From positions 1 through 17,128 of the forward strand of contig JBPOHD010000133.1 in assembly GCA_052035955.1 (NCBI GenBank): 17,128 nt of DNA. Direction: 5' to 3'. Shown piece after piece: positions 1 to 7,967 of the stretch (position 1 is the stretch's first letter; each line of letters begins with the position of its first letter). The stretch comes from JAEUNJ01 sp052035955. Its GTDB lineage: Bacteria > Pseudomonadota > Gammaproteobacteria > Burkholderiales > Rhodocyclaceae. The notes below the pieces were generated by a model. It saw only the letters and a list, made by a program, of their open reading frames with translations. It made no database searches and was not told the origin of the DNA. The position numbers and the translations under genes were made by a program.

Positions 1-578
1 GGCAGGAAGGTGGCGGCACCCGCGTAGTCGACGCCGGCGATGAAGTCGTCGTGGCTGAAACCGAAGAGCTCCACGGTCATCTGGCAGGCGATGAACTTGA
101 CGTCGGCTTCCTGGGACAGGCCGCGCAACTCCTCGATGCTTGCCACGCCATTGTTCTTGATCGTCTGTTTCATCAGCGTGGTCGCCATGGCCTCGAAGCC
201 CGGGATGTTGCCCTGGACGATGTTCGGGATGTTCCAGTTGATCCCCTTGAACCAGTCTGGACCGAAGGGCATCTTCATGGGCATGCCGGGGTTGCCCAGG
301 GGGCTGACCTTGAGGTCGGACACGTCCTTCTTCAGCAGGTTCAGGCCGTAGAAGGTGAAGAATATCTCCACGTTCCAGCCCAGGGCTGCGGCCGTCGATC
401 CGAGGATGAACGGGGGATAGGCCCAGTCCAGGGTGCCCTTGGTGGCAATGATCGCCAGCGACGGGGTCCTCGACTCCTCGATTTCCTTCAACTTCTCCTC
501 GATCCGGGCCGGCAGGATCTCATCGAGGCGTTGACGGATAAGGTCGTCGATGACGGCGATTTCGGGAGTGGCACCCAT
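1..578 (-). CDS. dsrE2: DsrE2-type sulfurtransferase (DsrE/DsrF-like), 3' end cut by window edge
   Basis: The reading frame opens at an ATG (complement of 576-578) behind GGAGG (complement of 584-588). It stays open for 192 codons to the left edge, so the C-terminus and stop are missing. The protein begins MGATPEIAVIDDL. It has a charged, probably coiled N-terminal helix (about residues 10-37), a Rossmann-like strand (LAIIATKGTLDWA, 41-53), a hydrophobic stretch near 57-80, and the family hallmark FIACQMT with the presumed persulfide-carrying Cys165. DsrE2 proteins are sulfurtransferases, often membrane-associated, found in rhd-tusA-dsrE2 clusters of sulfur oxidisers, where they exchange sulfane sulfur with TusA. 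Here the gene follows tusA by 195 bp on the same strand, and soeABC lies upstream. A rhodanese gene may lie beyond the edge. The length so far fits an almost complete family member. Confidence 0.88.
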   Translation of the reverse strand, partial: MGATPEIAVIDDLIRQRLDEILPARIEEKLKEIEESRTPSLAIIATKGTLDWAYPPFILGSTAAALGWNVEIFFTFYGLNLLKKDVSDLKVSPLGNPGMPMKMPFGPDWFKGINWNIPNIVQGNIPGFEAMATTLMKQTIKNNGVASIEELRGLSQEADVKFIACQMTVELFGFSHDDFIAGVDYAGAATFL

Positions 579-647
579 GGCAACCTCCAGTGACTCGCGC
601 CGGAACATGGCCGGGCGAAATTAGTTAATCCGGAAATGATGAATCAG

Positions 648-710
648 GTTGCGCCGCAACAACGAGAAAATTGTTTTGATACCCACATCATCGCAAGTGA
701 TGTCTCGTTG
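648..710 (-). promoter_or_regulatory. Cluster of dyad symmetries upstream of dsrE2 (possible operator region)
   Basis: Three inverted repeats lie in the AT-richer gap ahead of dsrE2. One is a perfect 13-bp dyad GTTGCGCCGCAAC (648-660). The second is CAACGAGA (660-667) facing TCTCGTTG (703-710). The third, nested inside it, is ACATCA (685-690) facing TGATGT (698-703). Such a density of symmetry is typical of operator DNA, but I recognise no specific regulator site and no convincing -35/-10 pair here. The function is inferred only from position. Confidence 0.3.
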
Positions 711-730
711 CAGGATCCACGCAAGCCACG

Positions 731-755
731 GGATGGGCACCGCGGGCACCCATCC
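731..755 (-). terminator. Candidate hairpin terminator after tusA (no U-tract)
   Basis: GGATGGG (731-737) and CCCATCC (749-755) form a 7-bp stem with an 11-nt loop, 18 nt past the tusA stop on the minus strand. No run of U follows on the transcript side, so it would be at best a weak or Rho-assisted terminator or an mRNA-end stabiliser. Confidence 0.3.
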
Positions 756-773
756 TCGCCGGGATCGCCGTGA

Positions 774-1001
774 TTACTTGCGCTTGATGTAGAACTCGAA
801 CTCCTTGTTGTTCTCGGCCGACGAAAGCAATTCGTTTCCCGTCTGCTTCGCGAAGGCGGCGAAATCCTTTACGGAGCCGGGATCGGTGGCCATGATGCGC
901 AGGACCTGGCCGGACTGCATTTCGTTGAGCGACTTCTTGGCGCGCAGGATGGGCAGCGGGCAGTTGAGGCCGCGGGCGTCGAGTTCCTTGTCGAAATTCA
1001 T
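774..1001 (-). CDS. tusA: TusA family sulfur carrier protein
   Basis: A 75-residue protein of normal TusA length. TusA is a small cytoplasmic persulfide carrier with a two-layer alpha/beta fold. The signature is complete: strand LDARGLNCPLP with the sulfur-binding Cys14 in a CPxP motif, the first helix ILRAKKSLNEM, and the second strand and turn LRIMATDPGS. In sulfur oxidisers TusA receives sulfane sulfur from rhodanese or DsrE-type proteins and passes it to the oxidation machinery. In other bacteria it serves tRNA thiolation. Its place between soeCBA and dsrE2 favours the dissimilatory role. The ATG is preceded by GAGGAAG at suitable distance. It has its own predicted promoter (complement of 1060-1088), giving a leader of about 50 nt, so it can be transcribed apart from soeABC. 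Confidence 0.95.
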   Translation of the reverse strand: MNFDKELDARGLNCPLPILRAKKSLNEMQSGQVLRIMATDPGSVKDFAAFAKQTGNELLSSAENNKEFEFYIKRK

Positions 1002-1059
1002 TTGTCTTCCTCGCTAGTGTGTGTTGTGGATGTAACGGAAGTCGATTCGTAAACCATCT

Positions 1060-1088
1060 CTTATAAACCAGCCGGTCGCATCATTCAA
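1060..1088 (-). promoter_or_regulatory. Sigma70-like promoter for tusA (and perhaps dsrE2)
   Basis: On the minus strand TTGAAT (-35, complement of 1083-1088) is followed after exactly 17 nt by TATAAG (-10, complement of 1060-1065). The match is 4/6 and 5/6 to consensus. It sits in the 111-bp gap between the soeC stop and the tusA start, so transcription would begin about 50 nt before the tusA ATG. This is the best promoter match I see in the window. Confidence 0.6.
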
Positions 1089-1112
1089 TAGCCTGGATCA
1101 GGAAACGGCCAC

Positions 1113-2093
1113 TCAGGCCATCGACCGGTAGTAGAGGTTTTGCGGATGATTGGCCTCGGCAAAGAAATACCAGCGCTCGGCCATCAGTCCCGCATATTGA
1201 ATAATAAAAATTAACAATGCCGCACCAACGCCCGAAGTGGCGGCACCCAGGCCGAGCAGCAACATCGGAAGCACGAAAGCAGCCGCGAGGAACCCCCACT
1301 TGACCCCGCGAAGCCAGGTCGCCGTATGGCCGTGGAAGAACTCCCGCGTGTTGAAGGAGCCGCCCATGAAACCTTGGGAACGCTGGACGATGCGCGGATG
1401 CTTGACGCCGATCGCTGACTGCACCGTCGAGCCGGGACGCAGCCGGCGGTTCCGCCAAAGGGCCGCGCCGCGCCCAACGAGCCCGAGGAAGGAAAGGATC
1501 AGGGACCAACCGACGAAGAAGGACACGAGTTCCGGCGCCCGCAGCGTCGCGAACCCGGCGGCAAGCGTGAAACCGGAGGCACCCCCGAGCAGGATGAAAT
1601 TGATCACCGTGAGCGGGGTGTACCACTCGCGCAGAAAACGCAGGCAAGCGTAGATCATCCCGGTGCAGACGAAGAGGAGGAACGCTAGGATCGTTCCCGC
1701 GACACCCAGGATCGCCGTGGGATCCACGGGCAGGCCAGAAGGAAGGACCAGCAGCACCGGCCGCCAGTCGAACCAGTGGGCCGCGCCGTAGAGGAAGACA
1801 GTTCCCATGAAGGCCGGCAGAACGATCACTTCCCTGGACAGCCAGGAAGTGCGCCACTGGGTTGCCGCGCGCCAAGCGCGTTCCGGCCGGCCCAGATGAA
1901 AGAAGGATGCGATCAGGCCGCCGACCAGGAAGGCCAGCGCCAGGGCACTTCCCGGGGCGTAGAAACCCGGGCCCGTCTGGCCGGGCAACAGGTCGAAGGC
2001 GGCGTAGGTCTGCGCCGTGAACAGGGCCAGGAACAAGCCCTGTCCGGCGCCGATCAGTGTGGTGAGGAAGATGACGGAAAAGGCCGGATGCAT
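1113..2093 (-). CDS. soeC: Sulfite:quinone oxidoreductase membrane anchor SoeC (DmsC/NrfD-type)
   Basis: A 326-residue integral membrane protein. I count about eight hydrophobic helices, near residues 4-26, 47-66, 88-108, 128-150, 160-181, 189-208, 265-283 and 288-306. This is the DmsC-type layout of quinone-reactive anchors in molybdopterin oxidoreductases. The motif SFFHLGRPERAWRA after helix 2, the loop SWLSRE, and the C-terminal WYFFAEANHPQNLYY resemble SoeC proteins. The subunit would anchor SoeAB on the cytoplasmic side of the inner membrane and pass electrons from sulfite to quinone. It is the third gene of soeABC, 88 bp after soeB, with GAGGA ahead of the ATG. A DMSO- or polysulfide-reductase anchor is the alternative, but the neighbours argue for sulfite oxidation. 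Confidence 0.9.
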   Translation of the reverse strand: MHPAFSVIFLTTLIGAGQGLFLALFTAQTYAAFDLLPGQTGPGFYAPGSALALAFLVGGLIASFFHLGRPERAWRAATQWRTSWLSREVIVLPAFMGTVFLYGAAHWFDWRPVLLVLPSGLPVDPTAILGVAGTILAFLLFVCTGMIYACLRFLREWYTPLTVINFILLGGASGFTLAAGFATLRAPELVSFFVGWSLILSFLGLVGRGAALWRNRRLRPGSTVQSAIGVKHPRIVQRSQGFMGGSFNTREFFHGHTATWLRGVKWGFLAAAFVLPMLLLGLGAATSGVGAALLIFIIQYAGLMAERWYFFAEANHPQNLYYRSMA

Positions 2094-2181
2094 GCCTAGG
2101 TCCTCGCCGAAACTTGCCCGGCAATGGCGCGCATCGATCCAAGGAGCGAAGAAGCGCGGCGGGTATGGGTGGGCATCGATA

Positions 2182-2910
2182 TCACCAGGAGAAATCGTCC
2201 ATCGTCGGTTCGGCCTTGGACGGGCCGGGCTGCTGACGGTCCACCCGCAGCGGATTGTCGGCCCGTACCAGTTCGTCCTCGTGGATGCGGATGCGGGTCT
2301 TGCGCCGGGGCAGGTAGTGGTTGGCCGGATGGGTTCCCCATTCGGGCATCAGCGGATAGCCCCCCTCCTCGCGGATCGCCTTGGAAACGACGGACTCGGG
2401 GTCGTGGATGTCGCCGAACAGCCGCGCGCTGGCCGGGCAGGCCTTGACGCAGGCCGGCTTCCGGTCCGCTTCGGGGAGGGTGGGGTCGTAGATCCGGTCC
2501 ACGCAAAGGGTGCATTTCTTCATCACCTTCTGGTCCTCGTCGAACTCCCGCGCGCCATAGGGACAGGCCCAGGAGCAGTACTTGCATCCTATGCATTTAT
2601 CGTAATCCACGAGGACGATGCCATCGTCCTTGCGTTTGTAGGAGGCGCCGGTCGGGCACACGGGCACGCAGGGCGGATCTTCGCAATGCAGGCAGGACTT
2701 CGGGAAATGCACCGTCTCCGTGTTCGGGAATTCGCCCACCTCGAAGGTCTGCACGCGATTGAAGAAGGTGCCGTTGGGATCCTTGCCGTAAGGGTTCAGG
2801 TCGGTCATGGGACCGGCGCTGCCGGAGGTGTTCCACTCCTTGCAGCTCGTCACGCAGGCGTGGCAGCCGACGCAGACGTTGAGGTCGATCACCAGGGCCA
2901 GTTGGGTCAT
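2182..2910 (-). CDS. soeB: Sulfite:quinone oxidoreductase iron-sulfur subunit SoeB
   Basis: A 242-residue electron-transfer protein with sixteen cysteines in four ferredoxin-type groups: C13/16/19/23, C73/76/81/85, C106/109/112/116 and C133/136/154/158. This fits four [4Fe-4S] clusters of the DmsB/PsrB/SoeB family. It would wire the molybdenum site of SoeA to the membrane subunit SoeC. The frame is open further upstream, but MTQLALVIDLNVCVGC is the natural start. Its ATG overlaps the soeA stop by four bases (ATGA), indicating translational coupling. The first cluster begins 13 residues in and there is no signal peptide, consistent with a cytoplasmic enzyme. The last 40 residues are polar and cysteine-free. 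Confidence 0.93.
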   Translation of the reverse strand: MTQLALVIDLNVCVGCHACVTSCKEWNTSGSAGPMTDLNPYGKDPNGTFFNRVQTFEVGEFPNTETVHFPKSCLHCEDPPCVPVCPTGASYKRKDDGIVLVDYDKCIGCKYCSWACPYGAREFDEDQKVMKKCTLCVDRIYDPTLPEADRKPACVKACPASARLFGDIHDPESVVSKAIREEGGYPLMPEWGTHPANHYLPRRKTRIRIHEDELVRADNPLRVDRQQPGPSKAEPTMDDFSW

Positions 2911-5810
2911 TTGCCGCGCCCTCCCAGCTTGCGTCCCAGATACGCCAGGAGACCCTTGCGCTCCGCCATGCCGGGATAAGGCTTCATGGCCGGGAACTGG
3001 GGAGACGTCTCCTCGGGTTCTCCGGCCTCGGCCTTGACGATGCGCACCCGCACGTCGTACCAGGCGGCCTGGCCGGTGATGGGGTCCGAGTTCGAGACCG
3101 TCATGCCTTCGCGGGTGCGCAACTCCTCGGAAATCAGGTGGTTGAGCAGGAAGCCACGCTCGGATTCGTTGGCGTCGCCGGCCAGGTTCCAGGCACCCTT
3201 GGCCTTGCCGATCGCGTTCCAGGTCCACACCGTCCCGGGCTCCACGGCCTCCGAATGCCTGGCCATGCAGCGGACGCGCCCCCACTGGCTCTCGGCCCAG
3301 ATCCAGTCCCCGTCCTCGATGCCGGCCACGCGTGCCGTGTGCGTGTTCACGAACAGGTAGTTGTGGGCGTGGATCTGCCGCAGCCAGGCGTTCTGGGAAT
3401 CCCAGGAGTGGTACATGGCCATCGGTCGCTGGGTGATGGCGGCGAGGGGATACTTCTGGCGGTCGGTGAGCTGGACCTCAAGGGGATCATAGTAGAAGGG
3501 GAGCGGATCGAAGAAGGTCTCCACGCGCTTCTTCAGGTGCTCCGGCGGCTTGCGCGAGAGACCCTTGCCGCGGGCCGCCTGCCGAAAGCGCATCAGCACC
3601 TCGGAATAGATGTGGATCGGGATCGGCTCGGCATAGCGGGTGATGCGGTTCCGCTGCGACCACTCCAGGTAGCCGCGGTTCCAGTTGCGCATGTACTGGT
3701 AGCTCTTGGGCAACTCGTAGTGGAAGACGCAGTCATGCTTCTGGTACATCTCCCACTGGCTCGGGTTGGGCTCGCCGCGCATGGACTTCTCGCCGCCCTT
3801 GCCGCGCCAGCCGGCCAGGAAACCGATGCCCGACCCGGGCTCGGTCTCGAAATTGACGATGAAATCGGGATAGTCCCGATACTTCCTCTGGCCGTCCTTG
3901 GTCGTGAATGCGGGCAGCTTGAGCCGGGACCCGAGTTCGATCAGCACGTCCTGGAAGGGCTTGCATTCCCCGGTCGGCGGCACCACGGGAATGCGCACCG
4001 AGTCCACCGGCCCGTCGAACTCGGAGATCGGCCGGTCAAGGATGGACATCACGTCATGCCGTTCCAGGTAGGTGGTATCCGGCAGGATCAGGTCGGCGAA
4101 GGCCGTCATCTCGGATTGGAAGGCGTCGGCGACGACGATGAAGGGAATCCTGTAGTCCCCGTTCTCGTCCTTGTCGTTGAGCATCTTCCGTACCTCGACC
4201 GCGTTCATGGTCGAGTTCCAGGCCATGTTGGCCATGAAGATCAGCAGCGTGTCGATCTTGTAGGGGTCGCCGCGCCAGGCGTTGGTGATGGCGTTGTGCA
4301 TCAACCCGTGCACCGACAGCGGATATTCCCAGGAGAAGCCCTTGTCCAGGCGCACCGGGTTTCCCTGGGCGTCCACGAAGAGGTCGTCCGGGTCGGAGGG
4401 CCATCCCAGGGGCATGCCGTCCAGGGGCGTGTTCGGGCGCACCGCACGCGGATCGTTCGGGGTGCGGGCGCAAGGCGGAATCGGCCGCGGGAAGGGCACC
4501 TTGTGGCGGAATCCACCGGGCCGGTCGATGGTGCCGAGGATTGACATCAGCACGCCGAGGGCACGGATGGTCTGGAAGCCGTTGGAATGGGCGGCAAGGC
4601 CGCGCATGGCGTGGAAGGCCACCGGGTTTCCGGTCACGGTGTCGTGTTCCTTGCCCCAGGAATCGGTCCAGGAGATCGGCAGCTCGATGCGCTGGTCGCG
4701 GGCGACGACGCCCATTTCGTAGGCCAGGCGGCGAATCGTGTCGGCCGGGATGCCGGTGATCTGGCTCGCCCACTCGGGCGTGTAGTCCTTGACCCGCTCC
4801 TGCAGGAGCTGGAAGGCCGGCTTCACCGGCGTCCCGTCGTGGAGCTTGAATTCCCCGAGCAGGAAGGGATCGGCGCCGGGCGTATGGGTGACCACCGGCC
4901 GGTTGGTCGTGCGGTCCCACCAGAGCTTGTCCTGGGGATCGTAGCAGGCCTCTTCCGCCGGCACCTCGGTGCGCACGAACATGCCGAACTCGTCGTTGGC
5001 CTCGTCCATGTTCACCAGTTCGCCGGCATTGCTGTACTGGACCAGGAATTCCCTGTCGTACAGGCCCTTGTCGATGATCTCGTGGATGACCGCCAACAGG
5101 AAGGCGCCGTCGGTGCCCGGCCGGATGGGCACCCACTCGTCCGCGATCGCGGAATATCCCGTGCGCACCGGGTTGATGGAGATGAATCGACCGCCCTCGC
5201 GCTTGAACTTTGACAGCGCGATCTTCATCGGATTCGAATGGTGATCCTCGGCGGTGCCGATCATCACGAAAAGCTTGGCGCGGTCTAGGTCCGGCCCACC
5301 GAACTCCCAGAAGGAGCCGCCGATGGTGTAGATCATTCCCGCGGCCATATTGACCGAGCAGAAGCCGCCATGAGCCGCGTAATTGGGGGTCCCGAACTGG
5401 CGGGCGAACAGGCCGGTCAACGCCTGCATCTGGTCGCGACCGGTGAACAGCGCAAACTTCTTCGGATCGGTCGCCCGGATATTTCCCAGCCGCTCGGCGA
5501 GCAGGGAGAAGGCCTCTTCCCAGGCGATGGGCTCGAATTCCCCGGCGCCCCGCTCGGCACCCGGCTTGCGTCGCAGGGGCCGGGTAAGCCGGGCCGGCGA
5601 ATACTGCTTCATGATGCCGGAACTGCCCTTGGCGCAGATCACGCCCTTGTTGAGCGGATGGTCCGGATTGCCGTCGATGTAGCGGACCTGACCGTCGCGC
5701 AGATGGACACGGATGCCGCATCGGCAGGCGCACATGTAGCAGGTGGTCTTCTTGACCTCCTGGACGGAATCGTCGGTACGCGGCAAACCTTGTGGCGCGA
5801 GGCTCTGCAT
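2907..5810 (-). CDS. soeA: Sulfite:quinone oxidoreductase molybdopterin subunit SoeA
   Basis: A 967-residue catalytic subunit of the DMSO reductase superfamily. It oxidises sulfite to sulfate at a bis-MGD molybdenum site. The N-terminal [4Fe-4S] motif is C24-x2-C27-x3-C31-x27-C59. It is followed by the family's KGSSGIMKQYSPARL region, a central molybdopterin-binding part (for example GTAEDHHSNP and PIRPGTDGAFL), and a C-terminal dinucleotide-binding domain (VNTHTARVAGIEDGDWIWAE). There is no Tat signal (no RR-x-F-L-K), so the enzyme stays in the cytoplasm, unlike Psr/Phs enzymes. I chose the ATG at 5810: it has GGAGAGAAG upstream, and the extra 39 codons of the longer frame look like untranslated leader. 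Length and subunit order match soeABC of sulfur oxidisers. Another sulfur-compound molybdoenzyme is possible but less likely. Confidence 0.9.
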   Translation of the reverse strand: MQSLAPQGLPRTDDSVQEVKKTTCYMCACRCGIRVHLRDGQVRYIDGNPDHPLNKGVICAKGSSGIMKQYSPARLTRPLRRKPGAERGAGEFEPIAWEEAFSLLAERLGNIRATDPKKFALFTGRDQMQALTGLFARQFGTPNYAAHGGFCSVNMAAGMIYTIGGSFWEFGGPDLDRAKLFVMIGTAEDHHSNPMKIALSKFKREGGRFISINPVRTGYSAIADEWVPIRPGTDGAFLLAVIHEIIDKGLYDREFLVQYSNAGELVNMDEANDEFGMFVRTEVPAEEACYDPQDKLWWDRTTNRPVVTHTPGADPFLLGEFKLHDGTPVKPAFQLLQERVKDYTPEWASQITGIPADTIRRLAYEMGVVARDQRIELPISWTDSWGKEHDTVTGNPVAFHAMRGLAAHSNGFQTIRALGVLMSILGTIDRPGGFRHKVPFPRPIPPCARTPNDPRAVRPNTPLDGMPLGWPSDPDDLFVDAQGNPVRLDKGFSWEYPLSVHGLMHNAITNAWRGDPYKIDTLLIFMANMAWNSTMNAVEVRKMLNDKDENGDYRIPFIVVADAFQSEMTAFADLILPDTTYLERHDVMSILDRPISEFDGPVDSVRIPVVPPTGECKPFQDVLIELGSRLKLPAFTTKDGQRKYRDYPDFIVNFETEPGSGIGFLAGWRGKGGEKSMRGEPNPSQWEMYQKHDCVFHYELPKSYQYMRNWNRGYLEWSQRNRITRYAEPIPIHIYSEVLMRFRQAARGKGLSRKPPEHLKKRVETFFDPLPFYYDPLEVQLTDRQKYPLAAITQRPMAMYHSWDSQNAWLRQIHAHNYLFVNTHTARVAGIEDGDWIWAESQWGRVRCMARHSEAVEPGTVWTWNAIGKAKGAWNLAGDANESERGFLLNHLISEELRTREGMTVSNSDPITGQAAWYDVRVRIVKAEAGEPEETSPQFPAMKPYPGMAERKGLLAYLGRKLGGRGK

Positions 5811-5898
5811 GGTCGTTTGCTTCTCTCCTGGGGTCGCTGAAGCAGGCGGCGTCGGGCCAAAGCCTGGGCCCCCATGGGCTACATTAGGAATTTGCGAT

Positions 5899-5927
5899 AT
5901 TCTGACCGACCCCGCCGGCCGGCACAA
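5899..5927 (-). promoter_or_regulatory. Weak candidate promoter for soeABC
   Basis: On the minus strand TTGTGC (complement of 5922-5927) and CAGAAT (complement of 5899-5904) are 17 nt apart, about 90 bp before the soeA start. Only 3/6 and 4/6 positions match consensus, so it may need an activator or may not be the real site. The 203-bp gap is shared with the divergent gene at 6014. Confidence 0.3.
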
Positions 5928-6013
5928 TGGGAATGTTCTTATTTCCCGATAAGCCGCCGTGATTGTTTAAGCATGAACTTTGGCGTTAGAGTGCGCCCTC
6001 CCGGAGGACAGCC

Positions 6014-6439
6014 ATGAACCCCCAGACCCTTTCCATTCCCGATTTCACCGACAGCGAGATCCAGCTCGCCAATCAGACCCTTTTCGAACGCTATGGGCGC
6101 CTGGTGCCCCTGCAGGCGGCGGACGTCGAACTTCGCCTGGACGCGGCGGGCGAAGACCTCGCCAGCTGCCCCAGCCTCTATTGGGAAGAGCGCGGCGCCC
6201 ATTTCGTGGTCAGCAAGACCGGCGACAACCGTTTCCGCTGCCAGTTCTTCTATACCGACGTCGAGCAGTTCGGTACCGGCCGGGAGGAGTACGACAACCT
6301 GGGCGACTGCCTGGTCACCCTGTTGCGGGTCCAGGCCGACCATGAACGGGAAAGGGCCGGCGTGCGCAACGGCATGACCGCCGTGGATTTCGACAAGGCA
6401 GGGGACGACGAGGAATACCACCCGCCCCTGATCATCTGA
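6014..6439 (+). CDS. Conserved-looking hypothetical protein, 141 aa
   Basis: Codons are regular, GGAGG (6003-6007) lies six bases before the ATG, and the stop is followed 15 bp later by the next gene, so this is a real gene. The protein is soluble and acidic with no signal peptide or membrane helix. It opens with FTDSEIQLANQTLFERYG (helix). The middle is beta-rich with aromatic residues (SLYWEERGAHFVVSKTG, NRFRCQFFYTDVEQFGTG). A helix, LGDCLVTLLRVQADHERERAG, and an acidic tail follow. Cysteines are Cys52, Cys76 and Cys99, with no metal-site pattern. I do not recognise the family. It likely shares an operon with the metallophosphoesterase downstream and is divergent from soeABC. No function is assigned. 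Confidence 0.75.
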   Translation: MNPQTLSIPDFTDSEIQLANQTLFERYGRLVPLQAADVELRLDAAGEDLASCPSLYWEERGAHFVVSKTGDNRFRCQFFYTDVEQFGTGREEYDNLGDCLVTLLRVQADHERERAGVRNGMTAVDFDKAGDDEEYHPPLII

Positions 6440-6454
6440 GGCTGGGAGTCGCCC

Positions 6455-6979
6455 GTGAAGATCTGCATCGTTTCCGACAGCCACGACCGCGGCCCCATGC
6501 TGGCGGCCGCCGTCGAACAGGCGCGCTCGGAAGGCGCCGAGGCGGTGATCCATTGCGGCGACGTGATCGGCGTCAATACGGTCAAGGCCTCCCTGAAGCT
6601 CGGCCTGCCCTTGCACGTGATCCACGGCAACAACCTGGGCGACCTGGTGGCCCTGGCCCGCGTGGCCTGCAATTCCGACGGCCTGCTCAACTACCACGGC
6701 CGCGACGCGACCATCGACTTGGCTGGCCGCAGGATCTTCGTCACCCACTACCCCCATTACGGCCACGGCATGGCCTGTACCGGCGACTACGACCTGGTCT
6801 GCTGCGGCCACAGCCACGAGCCCCTCGTCACCCGGCAGCCGAACGTCAAGGGCGGAGCGACCTGGCTGGTGAATCCCGGGACCGTCGCCGGGCTCGGCGC
6901 CCCGGCGGCCACCTGGATCCTGGGCGACCTGGCGGAGATGCGTTTCGAGGTGAGGGAACTGCCGCGCCAGACGGGCTGA
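6455..6979 (+). CDS. YfcE/MJ0936-type metallophosphoesterase
   Basis: A 174-residue cytoplasmic calcineurin-like phosphoesterase with every metal-binding motif of the short YfcE/MJ0936 family: D8-x-H10 (SDSH), GD36, GN59N (HGNN), H98 in THYPHYGH, and GHSH with H119 and H121. These bind two divalent metals and hydrolyse phosphodiesters; the physiological substrate is usually unknown. The start is GTG, with GGGAG seven bases upstream, 15 bp after the preceding stop, so the two genes are probably co-transcribed. The length is typical. It ends 24 bp before the convergent nhaR-like gene, with no obvious terminator between them. No link to sulfur metabolism is visible. Confidence 0.9.
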   Translation: MKICIVSDSHDRGPMLAAAVEQARSEGAEAVIHCGDVIGVNTVKASLKLGLPLHVIHGNNLGDLVALARVACNSDGLLNYHGRDATIDLAGRRIFVTHYPHYGHGMACTGDYDLVCCGHSHEPLVTRQPNVKGGATWLVNPGTVAGLGAPAATWILGDLAEMRFEVRELPRQTG

Positions 6980-7003
6980 TGCAGACGCGACGCCTGCCGC
7001 GAT

Positions 7004-7918
7004 TCAGGTTCCGCCGGCCGCTCCAAATACGGCCTGTTGCGTGGCCTTGACGACGGCAATGACGCCAGGATGGGTCAGCCGGCGTTCCGTGGTGATGGCG
7101 TAGAGCTGCTCAGTCACCGACTCGATGCGCCCCAGGGCCTTTACCCCGTACTGCCGGCGCACGTCGCGCGCGATGGCCGTCGGCGCGACGAAGAGGCCCG
7201 CCCCGGCCTGGCCGAAGGACTGGACCAGGGCGCTGTCGTCGAACTCGCCGACGATGCGTGGGAAGAGGCCGCGGGACTCGAGCCACTGGATCAGCCTGGG
7301 CCGCACCGCGACGTCCTCGCCCGGGAGCAGGAAAGGCGCCCCGTCGAGGAGGGCCGGAAACTTGCCGGGCAGGGTCCTGGCCAGTTCCGCCGTCCCGAAG
7401 ACCGTCAGGTCGCTCTCGCCGAGCAGGTGGTTGTAGCCGCGCACGTTGAGCCGGGTGGGCATCGGCCTGTCGGCGACGACCATGTCCAGGCGGTGCACGG
7501 CCATGTCCGCCAACAGCGCGGCCAATTGGCCCTCGCGACAGACCAGGCGTACCGAATCGTCGGCACCCAACACCGGCTGGACGACTCGGTAGGCCACCGA
7601 TTTGGGCACCGAGTCAGCGATGCCGATGCGGAAGGGCTTGGCCTGGCGGGCAGTCTGGTCCTGGGCCGCCTCCAGGAGTTCGTCGCCGAGGGAGAAGATC
7701 TCGTCGGCGTAACCAAAGATGCGCCGCCCCATCTCGGTCATTTCGAGGCCCCGGCCGGCCTTGCGCAGCAGTTCAACGCCCAGGCTTTCCTCCAGTCCCC
7801 GCAACTGGCCGCTGATGGATTGCGGGGTCAGGTGAAGCTGCTCGCCGGCGCGGACTATGCTACCGGCCTTGCCGACCATCCAGAAATAGCGCAAGTGTTT
7901 GAAATTGAGCTGGGCCAT
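7004..7918 (-). CDS. nhaR: NhaR-type LysR-family transcriptional regulator
   Basis: A 304-residue LysR-type regulator. The N-terminal winged helix-turn-helix covers about residues 4-63 (FKHLRYFWMVGKAGSIVRAG, then LTPQSISGQLRGLEESLG). The effector-binding domain runs from about 95 to the end. Several stretches match the NhaR subfamily rather than generic LysR proteins: HLRYFWMV, LTPQSISGQ, AGRGLEMTEMG and especially GEFDDSALVQSFG followed by FVAPT. NhaR of enteric bacteria activates the sodium/proton antiporter gene nhaA and other stress genes. No antiporter is next door here. The gene is divergent from htpX across 170 bp, so it may control htpX or itself. The ATG was chosen because the family starts about five residues before the first helix. 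Confidence 0.9.
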   Translation of the reverse strand: MAQLNFKHLRYFWMVGKAGSIVRAGEQLHLTPQSISGQLRGLEESLGVELLRKAGRGLEMTEMGRRIFGYADEIFSLGDELLEAAQDQTARQAKPFRIGIADSVPKSVAYRVVQPVLGADDSVRLVCREGQLAALLADMAVHRLDMVVADRPMPTRLNVRGYNHLLGESDLTVFGTAELARTLPGKFPALLDGAPFLLPGEDVAVRPRLIQWLESRGLFPRIVGEFDDSALVQSFGQAGAGLFVAPTAIARDVRRQYGVKALGRIESVTEQLYAITTERRLTHPGVIAVVKATQQAVFGAAGGT

Positions 7919-7967
7919 GGCGTCGCATCCACGATATCAGTTCCATTTTTTCGATCTTACGTTAAAT

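Noticed and set aside
51..593. 180-codon open frame on the plus strand at the left edge
   Set aside because: Opposite dsrE2; the minus strand gives the recognisable DsrE2 sequence with Cys165 and a ribosome-binding site.
3138..4544. 468-codon open frame on the plus strand opposite soeA
   Set aside because: Antisense to a clear molybdoenzyme gene, low-complexity composition, no plausible motif.
1113..5810. Interpretation as polysulfide or thiosulfate reductase (Psr/Phs)
   Set aside because: The catalytic subunit has no Tat signal and the neighbours are tusA and dsrE2, favouring cytoplasmic sulfite oxidation.
5939..6817. 292-codon open frame on the minus strand opposite the hypothetical and phosphoesterase genes
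   Set aside because: Antisense to an intact metallophosphoesterase with all catalytic motifs; valine/glycine-rich shadow.
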